Positions 53,710 to 61,774 of a DNA stretch of 64,000 bases are shown here, one piece after another. Below the pieces are notes generated by a model. It searched no databases. It saw only the letters and a list, made by a program, of their open reading frames with translations, and was not told the DNA's origin. Origin of the DNA: Marinicella marina (GTDB lineage Bacteria > Pseudomonadota > Gammaproteobacteria > Xanthomonadales > Marinicellaceae); the NCBI RefSeq assembly GCF_030065545.1, contig NZ_JASJNC010000002.1, positions 62,001 to 126,000 on the forward strand, in the 5' to 3' direction. The position numbers were made by a program, and so were the translations under genes. How positions within the stretch are numbered: the stretch's first letter is position 1; the number at the start of each line of letters is the position of its first letter.

Positions 53710-53882
53710 GGATATAAAACCAATAAAAATACACACATGTTTTAATTGTATGAATGGGTTGTGAAAAAAAAGGTGAAAGTTACATCAAAAAATTATCATT
53801 TCTTCTCGAACCAATCAGTTTGTAAAAAAACAGCGTACTTTTTAACCAGCGAATCGCGCCGTGAATCTCTAAAACTAGGCTA

Positions 53883-53891
53883 ATGCTATAA
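53883..53891 (+). promoter_or_regulatory. Extended -10 (TGCTATAAT) before the METTL21-like gene
   Basis: TGCTATAAT is at 53883-53891, about 99 nt before the ATG at 53990. Confidence 0.35.
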
Positions 53892-53989
53892 TAATTAATT
53901 AGGCAACAGAGAGGTTGTGATCCAATCTCGCGTGGCGAATCAGTGAACTTGATGGCTTGTTACGTTTTTTTAAACGTTCAGAGAAAACC

Positions 53990-54649
53990 ATGTCACCCTA
54001 CCGAATCAAGTACCAAACTATTGAATTCAACAACCACGATATCCACATCAAAACCCTGCGTGATCGTCAGCAATTTTCAGACCCTGATGGTGTGGCCGCG
54101 GACTTGGGCATCTCTTCAGCGCAGTGGTCATTGTTTGGGGTGATATGGAATGCCAGTCAAGTCATGGCACATTTAATTGATACCAAAGACACCACTGGTT
54201 TGAGGATATTGGAGGTGGGCTGTGGTATTGGGCTGACCAGTTTGTTGTTGAATGCTCGCAACGAAGACATCACAGCCATCGATCACCACCCAGAGGCGGG
54301 AGCGTTTTTATTGAGTAATGCCGCATTGAATCAAGATGAGGCCATTCCGTTCCTGCGAACCGGTTGGGACAATGAAGCCACTGGCCTGGGGTTGTTCGAT
54401 TTGATTATAGGCAGCGACTTGCTGTATGAGATAGAACACATCCAGCTGTTGTCACAATTCATCTATCAGCATGCCAAATCGAATTGTGAAGTGATTATTG
54501 TTGATCCAGGTAGGGGGTTTCATACCAAATTCAGTCGTGTCATGACTGCATTGGGGTTCTCTCACACCCAAACAGAAACTGCTGATACAAGTCGTTTGAC
54601 AGAACCATTCAAAGGCAAAGTATTGTATTACTTGAAGAAACCTCGGTAA
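53990..54649 (+). CDS. Class I SAM-dependent methyltransferase (METTL21/methyltransferase_16-like)
   Basis: The 219-residue protein has the SAM-binding motif ILEVGCGIGLTSLL, post-motif AIDHHPEAG, and the LIIGSDLLYEIEH strand (DxxY) typical of seven-beta-strand protein-lysine or small-molecule methyltransferases. The preceding RDRQQFSDPDG and ISSAQWSLFGVIWNASQVMA fits this group. The ATG at 53990 has AGAGAA upstream. Target unknown. Confidence 0.8.
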   Translation: MSPYRIKYQTIEFNNHDIHIKTLRDRQQFSDPDGVAADLGISSAQWSLFGVIWNASQVMAHLIDTKDTTGLRILEVGCGIGLTSLLLNARNEDITAIDHHPEAGAFLLSNAALNQDEAIPFLRTGWDNEATGLGLFDLIIGSDLLYEIEHIQLLSQFIYQHAKSNCEVIIVDPGRGFHTKFSRVMTALGFSHTQTETADTSRLTEPFKGKVLYYLKKPR

Positions 54650-54974
54650 CCGCACTTGACGGCAACCATACAAACGGTTGAAAGCGGGCAAAATAGCCAG
54701 TTGATATTGGCTAAAATGAAAATAACTAAAATTGTGCCCTAAAACGGCAGTCTATTTATTGGCACAGTTTTTTAAACCTTGAGATAGCTGGTAAATGTGA
54801 TTTTTAAACATAAAACATCTACTTTTTAACAGTAGTTTTCATTGTTTGTCTTATCGGTGTTGTTCAATACTGTTTGAATGACTATCATTAATTATGTGTT
54901 CAGTTATTAAATTTCTAACTGTTCATAAAGTAAGCTTTGAGCGGTCAGTAGAGATTAATTTGGAGGTATCAACA
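54650..54974. other. Intergenic region before the 54975 gene
   Basis: A hairpin TAGCCA-GTTGATAT-TGGCTA is at 54694-54713. A reading frame from 54894 runs into the 54975 gene, but its earlier codons lack a ribosome-binding site. Nothing else is recognised. Confidence 0.5.
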
Positions 54975-55403
54975 GTGAGCAATTTTTCAGGTAAAGATTT
55001 ATTTATTGAAATGATGAACTGGGACTTTATCGGTCCTGGCAATCAGTTTAAGAAAGGCATGTTAATGAATGATCATGGCAAACGTTTATTGATCAAACAA
55101 GTCTATCCAAAGAAATCCCCTGCTTTTGTTGATGTGTTCATGCAATACGCCCATGTGGTTTCAGTCAATGGCCAGTTGAAACTTGATCCAGGCGTGGTGT
55201 TGGGTTTCGATGTCAAAAATAAAACCATTCATCCAGTGCTTTATCGCAATGATTTATTGGATCACACCATCAGCGTCTATGACAAAGATGGCTTGAACCA
55301 AGACAAAGCTGATTGGTTATTGGAGTATTGGTCGGCTTGGTTTGATGAACTCAAATCAGGTGACTATGATTACCTTGATCAAGCCCAATTGAAGACCGGT
55401 TGA
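54975..55403 (+). CDS. Conserved-looking protein of unknown function
   Basis: Not recognised. GTG at 54975 is chosen because TGGAGG lies 8 nt upstream, giving 142 residues (SNFSGKDLFIEMMNWDFIGPGNQ...). Earlier in-frame ATGs from 54894 lack a ribosome-binding site. It is mostly beta-rich with FDVKNKTIHPVLYRNDLLDH and a C-terminal helical segment WLLEYWSAWFDELKSGDYDYLDQ. No signal peptide. Confidence 0.55.
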   Translation: MSNFSGKDLFIEMMNWDFIGPGNQFKKGMLMNDHGKRLLIKQVYPKKSPAFVDVFMQYAHVVSVNGQLKLDPGVVLGFDVKNKTIHPVLYRNDLLDHTISVYDKDGLNQDKADWLLEYWSAWFDELKSGDYDYLDQAQLKTG

Positions 55404-55650
55404 AACCCATCGAAGAAACATGTTGTCGGTGATTGATACCCTAAAAGTCTGTAGACACAATTAACCCAATCAGACGACAACTTAATGGGTTTGAATTATA
55501 GTTGGGTTCAATTGTTATCTTGATGTTTTCTAAATATTAAGCAAACACCTGTTGGTGCAACCAGCATTTCCTTAATTGGTCCGTGAACAACAAGCCACGG
55601 TCTGACTGATGGCATAAATTTTTTATACAGCGAACCTATAACATCTTACT

Positions 55651-56772
55651 TCAGTCCCAACTCAAAGAACCGCCTTCGTGTTCATCGGCGTGTTCTTCTT
55701 GATGGCGGTCCTGATCATTGACTTTGACTTGTCCGTCTAACCAGGGCAGTGCGTTTTCAGCGCCAGGGAATGGCTGAATCATGCCCAGTGCAGCAGCACG
55801 TTGGTTGGCAATGTAACGGTGTTGTTCCATGTGTTCATCGGCACTGTAGCTACTGATGGGTTGTTTGAACAGGAAGTTGACGTATTTCTGTTCGGCAGCT
55901 TCAGCTTCTTCCCACATGTTCTTGACTTTGATTGGGTCGAGTTTGAGGTTGTTTTCTTTCAGAATTTGTTTGATGGCACGGATGCCAAAAGCATAATGCA
56001 ACGATTTGTCGCGCATGATGAACTGAAGCATTTGGGCGGTGTTTTTCATCAGGCCACGGCGCTGAAAGGCGAAAATCGGACTGAAACCGTGGTACAACCA
56101 ATTGCCTTCAAACACCACTGAGAAGAACAAGTAAGCCATGGTGAATTTTTCAAGCTCAACTGGGTCATTGAGATCTAAATCAGGACGCATAACAGGTTCC
56201 AGGTAACGGTTGGACATCTGTATTTTCTGGTCAATTTCTGGAATCAGGCGGTAACGGTTGTATAAGTCACCCTGGTCTAAACCAATACCCTCAATACAGT
56301 GTTGATAAGCAGAAGTGTGCAAGCCTTCCTCATAAATTTGACGAGCCTGGTAAATTTGTAATTCTGGTGCCGTCATTTTTTCCATCACAGCCAGACCGAT
56401 GTTGCGCATCGCCAAGATACCTGAAGTGGTCAAGTAGGACATGACGTTTTGAAACACATGTTTTTCTTCTGTGCTCAAGGTGTTGTTGTAATCTTGGACA
56501 TCTTGCTCCATCTTGATGTCCAAGGGCGACCAATGATTTTTATTGGCATTAAGAAAGAAGTTCCAGGCCCAAGGGTATTTAAATGGGGCTAATTGGTTGA
56601 CGTCGGTCAGGCCATTGATGACGCGCTTGTCCTCGGCCTTCACTGGCTCTACTGATGAGGATTTAGGAGCAGCAGGTACCGCCTGGACTTGATCATTTTC
56701 TGGTTTATCTTGTGTCGATTTATTGTTGCTGTTGTTTGATGAAGATAGCGGATCGTCCCAAAGGTTGCTCAT
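55651..56772 (-). CDS. NrdB-like protein with two lost metal ligands (second R2 paralogue)
   Basis: The protein is about two-thirds identical by eye to the NrdB at 24232-25476 across the ferritin-like core. At the D84 position (E. coli numbering) it has glycine (TTSGILAMRN; codon GGT), and at the E238 position lysine (RDKSLH; codon AAA). E115, H118, Y122 (YEEGLHTSAY), E204 (VVFEGNW) and H241 remain. The C-terminal tail EHEGGSLSWD keeps the R1-binding residues but lacks the tyrosine present in the canonical tail (TEYQTGGALSWD). The start at 56772 has AGAGAA upstream and matches MMNWDDPL of the canonical protein. It lies 31 kb from nrdAB without an R1 partner. Confidence 0.9.
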   Translation of the reverse strand: MSNLWDDPLSSSNNSNNKSTQDKPENDQVQAVPAAPKSSSVEPVKAEDKRVINGLTDVNQLAPFKYPWAWNFFLNANKNHWSPLDIKMEQDVQDYNNTLSTEEKHVFQNVMSYLTTSGILAMRNIGLAVMEKMTAPELQIYQARQIYEEGLHTSAYQHCIEGIGLDQGDLYNRYRLIPEIDQKIQMSNRYLEPVMRPDLDLNDPVELEKFTMAYLFFSVVFEGNWLYHGFSPIFAFQRRGLMKNTAQMLQFIMRDKSLHYAFGIRAIKQILKENNLKLDPIKVKNMWEEAEAAEQKYVNFLFKQPISSYSADEHMEQHRYIANQRAAALGMIQPFPGAENALPWLDGQVKVNDQDRHQEEHADEHEGGSLSWD

Positions 56773-56954
56773 AAAATTCTCTGTTGATTTGAAGCTCAAT
56801 ATTATAGGTAATCAATGATGAAAGCCCAATCAAAAATAGCAGTTTTAAATACTAATAGCCAATCACTTATGCACCACTGAACGGATTCATGTTCAATGGT
56901 GCCTATTTGTTTCAGTAAGCGGTTTTATTGGTTCAAGGTGTATGATCTGTTTTA

Positions 56955-59900
56955 TTAATCCTCGCAGCTGTTTTGTTGATTGTCTATACAGGCGCCACTG
57001 ATAAAAAAGCGCCAATCCTTGATCGGTTTGATGCCTTCAGCAGTGACAGTGTCTGTATTGAGGTGGCTGGTGAGGTAATACAGCCTTTGGATGTCATCTT
57101 TTTCTGCCGGACCCACATGCGCATCACTGAAACGATCTTGTAAATAAACCGGTGGTATGGACTGGTTATACAGCTTCACTGTGACGTGACTGAACTGGTT
57201 TTTTTGTTCAGTGCTTAATTTCATTACATATTTCAAACGGTCTTTGCCAGTGAGGTTTTTGTCACTGTAGTCTTTGTCCTTGGCCGCCTCGCCCAGTAAC
57301 ACACCCAACATTTGGATGTAGGGTGATTGGCTGTCGAGATAAAATTGTGGATCAAAGCCTTTGGCCCTGATGCGGTTGTCTTTTTTATCACTAACCCGTC
57401 GCATGAATGAGGTGGTGTTGTGACCGGCAGAATCTTGGATGATCTCTTGGTAAATTTGCACTTGGTCTTGTGCATCAATCACCTGATAATGAGGTTGATA
57501 GGTGGATTGTCCAGCACCGCCCTGTTCGGTTGAAAGTGGCTTATCGGTGCTGCCTTCCAAAATCACACCCAGTGCATTGCTGCGGCCTGATGCCCACAGG
57601 ATTTCGCCTGATTTGCCATGTGCCACAGCTTCGATAAACACCCGCCTGAAACCCACACCTGAGGGCAGAAAGTGGCCTGTTTTATTTTCTATTTCGACCG
57701 ATAAATCAATGGTGTTGTCATCCAGCCATTGCATGTGGGTGATTGACACGTTGGCGGTTTGTTGGGTGGCCATTTCAATCATTGAGTCGCGGCCTGTTAT
57801 CAAAGCTGGTTGCACATCGTTGTTAACCATGTAGTCCATTTGACGCAAACCTAAAATCATGGGGAACTGCTGGAACATTTCATTCAAAAAGACATTCAGA
57901 CCATGCAAAGAATGCCGAGCAAATTTATCCCGTGGTGTCAGCGTGATGTCTTTATTGGGTAGGCGATGGGTGGTGGGCGCAAAGTCACTGCTTTCTATAT
58001 TGGCAATGCGCATGTCTTTTAATTCGTGATAAGTGTCACCGACATCAAACTTTGTGGGCATGTGACAATCCTGACAACTTTCGAACGAACCTTTCTTTGA
58101 AAAGTCAGAATTAACCCATTCGAGGTGGGTGGTTTGTTCATAGGTGGCATTAACCACCAAGCCACCCGGTGCGGTGTGCTGGTGCGGTGTGCCATCATTG
58201 TTAAAGGTTGGCAGCAGGATGTTATGACAAGAACCACACATGTCGGAATTCTGAATTTGGGCGCCGAATTGTGGTGTGATGTCCAAGGCATTTTGCATTG
58301 GTTGGGTAATCACACTTTCACTGGCATAAGGTCCAACCACTTGGCCTGGTTGATTGGTGACAAAATTACCGGTATATCCCGATTCAGTGCCCAGCCCTTT
58401 GTCATCAATTTGATGACAGACCATGCATGAAATGCCATCACGCGCCAGGGCGCCGTATTTCGCATCATGATTATTGGGTGGATCATCTTGCCATTGGGTG
58501 ACCATTGATTTGGCCATGGGCTGGCCAAAGGGCACACCCTCTGGTGGTGCCACAGCAAAAATATCTTTGCACGCTTCGGAGGCCGGTGTGTCAATCGCTA
58601 ACTGTCTTTGGCCCATGACGCCATGACAATGCAAACAGGTGTTTTCTATACATTTTTTGGCCGCTGGTAAGTTGTTGGTTTCACTTTGTAGCTGGGAGAA
58701 GAAAATCGGATCGCGTCCAGCCAAACCCATGGGAGAAACACGCCACTCGCCATAGGGCGATACGTTGATCTTAAGTTTACTTTTCGGCTTCTTGGTTGAT
58801 AAGTTTGATTTATCAATCAACATATTGGCTTCGGCCGAATTGGCGTAAGTGGCATCGTGGCAGTTGATGCACTGGTCAGAGGTAAGGAATTGGTCCAAAC
58901 CGCTGCGCATGGATAAATTGTGATCAAAGGTTTCAGCTGGAAAACGCAAAGGCCAGGCTTGTGCATAGTCTTTGATGCCTAAATCACCAAAATAAGCCTC
59001 AAAGTTGGGGTTGATGGTGGTCAATGGTTGCGAGAATATTGGTTGGTATACAGTGACTTGTTTGGCATCATCCAATGGCTGGCTGTGCAGCGATTCTCTC
59101 TGTTGAGGTGCGGTTATACTTTTATCAAGTGGGTACCATTTGTAACGCAGTCCTGCGGAAACAATGTTGTCCAAAGATGAAAAAGTCATTTCATTGACTG
59201 CTGTGGCATGGCAGTTGATACACGCTGCGCCATATAAGTTATAAGGATAGACAATGGTATTGATTTTTTCTTTATCGCTAAAATCGTAACCAGTAGGAAA
59301 CCAGTGTTGGTTTGGCTTAACGGGGTCAGAGGGCAGGGCGCCAGGGTCAGTGAATGCCGATTTATCAACAACCGGCGGGTTGCCATCACCGGTCATGGTT
59401 GGATTGGCATAATACCAGCCATCATGGGTGGTGTTGGTTCGATACATCACGGTCCAAGAAGAGGGTAGCCGCTGATCATCAGTTTTGATCTGCATGCAGT
59501 TATCTGGTTTTTCCACGCCTAATGCCGCATCAATATTGGCCATTTCTTTGATGATCATGGCACCAAAAGGTAACTCGCCCTCTCTGCCGGCACATAACCA
59601 GGCCACCATTTCAGGTGAATAGTAAACGCGAACCGCTGGATGAACGCCATAGCTTTTGCCCTCACCAAAGGGGCCTTTGTAGGGGCCGGTCAAACGCCAG
59701 TCGCGGTCATGGGCCCAATTGAGTTTGTGGTCATAAACCCTGGCTCTGAGAAAATCGCGTAATTGAAAATCAAAGGCGTTCTTTTTCTCCATTTCAGTCA
59801 ATTGTCCGGGTTGCAGCGTGAAGCCAATTGCATCGCGCCAAGCCAATGCTTCAGGTGTTGGTTCATTGATTGCACACCATTTTTGACTGGCTGCTGCTGT

Positions 59901-60029
59901 TTTGGATTCATCGGGTTGTGAGCAGACCCAATCAGCCGGCTTATCCGGCAAGTCAGCAGAAGCTTGTGCTTGAGATTCGGTACCAAAGAGCGACACCGTG
60001 AGCAGTAAAATAAAAAACAATATGTGCAT
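56955..60029 (-). CDS. Exported hexahaem c-type cytochrome
   Basis: The 1024-residue protein has a signal peptide (FFILLLTVSLFGTESQAQA) and six CxxCH haem-binding motifs, with first cysteines near residues 270, 387, 465, 535, 598 and 652. The haem domain is followed by a beta-rich C-terminal part (about 730-1020) with no haem sites. It probably works in the periplasm or at the outer membrane in electron transfer. The partner oxidase or reductase is not visible. A shorter one-haem protein at 37821-39434 has a related plan. Confidence 0.85.
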   Translation of the reverse strand: MHILFFILLLTVSLFGTESQAQASADLPDKPADWVCSQPDESKTAAASQKWCAINEPTPEALAWRDAIGFTLQPGQLTEMEKKNAFDFQLRDFLRARVYDHKLNWAHDRDWRLTGPYKGPFGEGKSYGVHPAVRVYYSPEMVAWLCAGREGELPFGAMIIKEMANIDAALGVEKPDNCMQIKTDDQRLPSSWTVMYRTNTTHDGWYYANPTMTGDGNPPVVDKSAFTDPGALPSDPVKPNQHWFPTGYDFSDKEKINTIVYPYNLYGAACINCHATAVNEMTFSSLDNIVSAGLRYKWYPLDKSITAPQQRESLHSQPLDDAKQVTVYQPIFSQPLTTINPNFEAYFGDLGIKDYAQAWPLRFPAETFDHNLSMRSGLDQFLTSDQCINCHDATYANSAEANMLIDKSNLSTKKPKSKLKINVSPYGEWRVSPMGLAGRDPIFFSQLQSETNNLPAAKKCIENTCLHCHGVMGQRQLAIDTPASEACKDIFAVAPPEGVPFGQPMAKSMVTQWQDDPPNNHDAKYGALARDGISCMVCHQIDDKGLGTESGYTGNFVTNQPGQVVGPYASESVITQPMQNALDITPQFGAQIQNSDMCGSCHNILLPTFNNDGTPHQHTAPGGLVVNATYEQTTHLEWVNSDFSKKGSFESCQDCHMPTKFDVGDTYHELKDMRIANIESSDFAPTTHRLPNKDITLTPRDKFARHSLHGLNVFLNEMFQQFPMILGLRQMDYMVNNDVQPALITGRDSMIEMATQQTANVSITHMQWLDDNTIDLSVEIENKTGHFLPSGVGFRRVFIEAVAHGKSGEILWASGRSNALGVILEGSTDKPLSTEQGGAGQSTYQPHYQVIDAQDQVQIYQEIIQDSAGHNTTSFMRRVSDKKDNRIRAKGFDPQFYLDSQSPYIQMLGVLLGEAAKDKDYSDKNLTGKDRLKYVMKLSTEQKNQFSHVTVKLYNQSIPPVYLQDRFSDAHVGPAEKDDIQRLYYLTSHLNTDTVTAEGIKPIKDWRFFISGACIDNQQNSCED

Positions 60030-60231
60030 AACAACCCCCTATTTGTTGTATTTTCTTACGCACACGTTAATAATAGTAAGAGTTTGTTTTGGATATTGCA
60101 ATCAATTATTGGCTCAGTTTGTAGAAATATGTGCATAGCGATTCTGCTAATCATGCTAAATCAACTGATGTATCTAAAACAATCGACGGTGCATAGTTAT
60201 AATGAACCCAAGATTTAACAGGTTTTTTTAG

Positions 60232-60864
60232 ATGAAAGCAGATTTTTGGCATGAAAAGTGGCACAGCAATGAAATTGGTTTTGACCAAGCCAAGGTCAAT
60301 CCTTTGCTGCAACAACATTTTGCTGTGTTGGAATTGACACCCGGCTCAAAGGTTTTTGTGCCTTTGTGCGGCAAATCGATAGATATGGTTTGGTTGCTAG
60401 AACAAGGCATGCATGTGGTTGGGGTGGAACTCAGTGAGGATGCCATCAAACGTTTCTTCGCAGCCATTGAGGTGGCACCAGCAATCGCTGAAGTTGATGG
60501 ATTTAAATGCTATCAGGCCGAACAATTAACCATCTACGTGGGGGATATTTTTGCTTTAAAGACCAAACATGTGGGAGACATCGCTGTCACGTATGACCGG
60601 GCATCCTTGGTGGCACTGCCTGAGGAAATGCGTCTGAATTACTGTCAGCACTTACGTCAAATAACTTCAGGTGCACCGCAATTGTTAATCACTTTTGACT
60701 ACGACCAATCGGCTCAGGATGGTCCTCCATTTTCAATCAGCGCATCAGAGGTGGCGCATCATTATGCCAACCATTATGCCATCAAGCTGTTAGCCAGTGT
60801 GCCAGTGAAGGGCGGCTTGAAAGGAGGCTGCGACGCGCTCGAAGAATTGCGACTGTTACAATAA
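60232..60864 (+). CDS. tpm: Thiopurine S-methyltransferase
   Basis: The TPMT signature is intact: FWHEKWHSNEIGFDQAKVNPLL near the N-terminus, KVFVPLCGKSIDMVWLLEQGMHVVGVELSEDAIKRFF for SAM binding, and YDRASLVALPEEMRLNYCQHL. The bacterial enzymes methylate thiopurines, selenium or tellurium compounds. Length (210) fits. The stop is directly followed by the convergent methyltransferase gene. Confidence 0.94.
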   Translation: MKADFWHEKWHSNEIGFDQAKVNPLLQQHFAVLELTPGSKVFVPLCGKSIDMVWLLEQGMHVVGVELSEDAIKRFFAAIEVAPAIAEVDGFKCYQAEQLTIYVGDIFALKTKHVGDIAVTYDRASLVALPEEMRLNYCQHLRQITSGAPQLLITFDYDQSAQDGPPFSISASEVAHHYANHYAIKLLASVPVKGGLKGGCDALEELRLLQ

Positions 60865-61641
60865 CTACTTTTCAAATACCAATATAAATCGATCAGTTTT
60901 ACCTCTGATGTCAGGGGCAAATACCGAGACATCTTTGTCATCTTCAAGGTTGGCCAACACAGCTGATTCGGCCACCAGTTTAAAACCAATTTGGGTCAGT
61001 TTATTAACCGCAAACTCTGACTCTATGCGATGCAAGGTTTGGCTGTCCAAAGCGCCACGGCCGTCGTTGGCTTGGTGATCTACAATCATAAAACGTCCGC
61101 CAGCTTTTAAACCAGAGTATATTTGTAGCATGAAGTCATCATGATTGATTTGAGGCCAGCCACTGGCAGGGTCATCATAAAACAAATCATGATAGGACAT
61201 GATAATCATGGCCGCATCCAATGAGTTTGGTTCAATGTCCAATGCGTCCACTTCTCGATCATGCTGAACCATTTGGGGCATGTTATTTTGCGCCAATCTT
61301 TGTTGTAATGCTTCATTGACAAAATTACGGTAGGCCTGATTGTTGTGTAAGAAGACTTTACCGTCCTCGCCCACCACTCTGGCAATTAAATCACTGTAGT
61401 AGCCGCCTCCTGCAAACACGTCGAAAACCACATCGCCAGGGCCGATGTCGAGCATTTTTAAGGTGACATCAGGTCGACTGCGGGCATCTCTGCTGCGATC
61501 AGCTGCACTGCGGTCTTGGGCCGCAATGGCTTGTTCGATGGCAGCATTGGTTGGGCTCACTTGTGACTCGGAATCAGGCTTGTTGTGGTGCTGACAAGCT
61601 GTCAAGCATGTCAGCAATGTCAACAGGATTAATTTGTTCAT
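60865..61641 (-). CDS. Lipoprotein-type class I SAM methyltransferase
   Basis: A signal with lipobox LTAC (MNKLILLTLLTCLTACQ, modified cysteine 16) precedes a methyltransferase fold: VVFDVFAGGGYYSDLIARVVG is the SAM-binding glycine motif, followed by VDALDIEPNSLDAAMIIMSYHDLFYDD. Members of this predicted-methyltransferase group are exported to the periplasm, which is odd for SAM use, as SAM is not known to be abundant there. It converges on tpm with no gap. Function unknown. Confidence 0.78.
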   Translation of the reverse strand: MNKLILLTLLTCLTACQHHNKPDSESQVSPTNAAIEQAIAAQDRSAADRSRDARSRPDVTLKMLDIGPGDVVFDVFAGGGYYSDLIARVVGEDGKVFLHNNQAYRNFVNEALQQRLAQNNMPQMVQHDREVDALDIEPNSLDAAMIIMSYHDLFYDDPASGWPQINHDDFMLQIYSGLKAGGRFMIVDHQANDGRGALDSQTLHRIESEFAVNKLTQIGFKLVAESAVLANLEDDKDVSVFAPDIRGKTDRFILVFEK

Positions 61642-61741
61642 GATTGTTGCTCCAATTGAGATTTAATCACCCATGATTATAGCGAACGTGAGTATGGCAG
61701 GTTTTGATGGATGTCATATACTGCCTAGAGAGGTGAATGAT

Positions 61742-61765
61742 TGACTCGACATCCTTGTCGAGTCA
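61742..61765. terminator. Stem-loop after the serine-hydrolase gene
   Basis: TGACTCGACA and TGTCGAGTCA pair perfectly around TCCT. There is no clear T run on either strand. Confidence 0.45.
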
Positions 61766-61774
61766 GTGTTGGCA

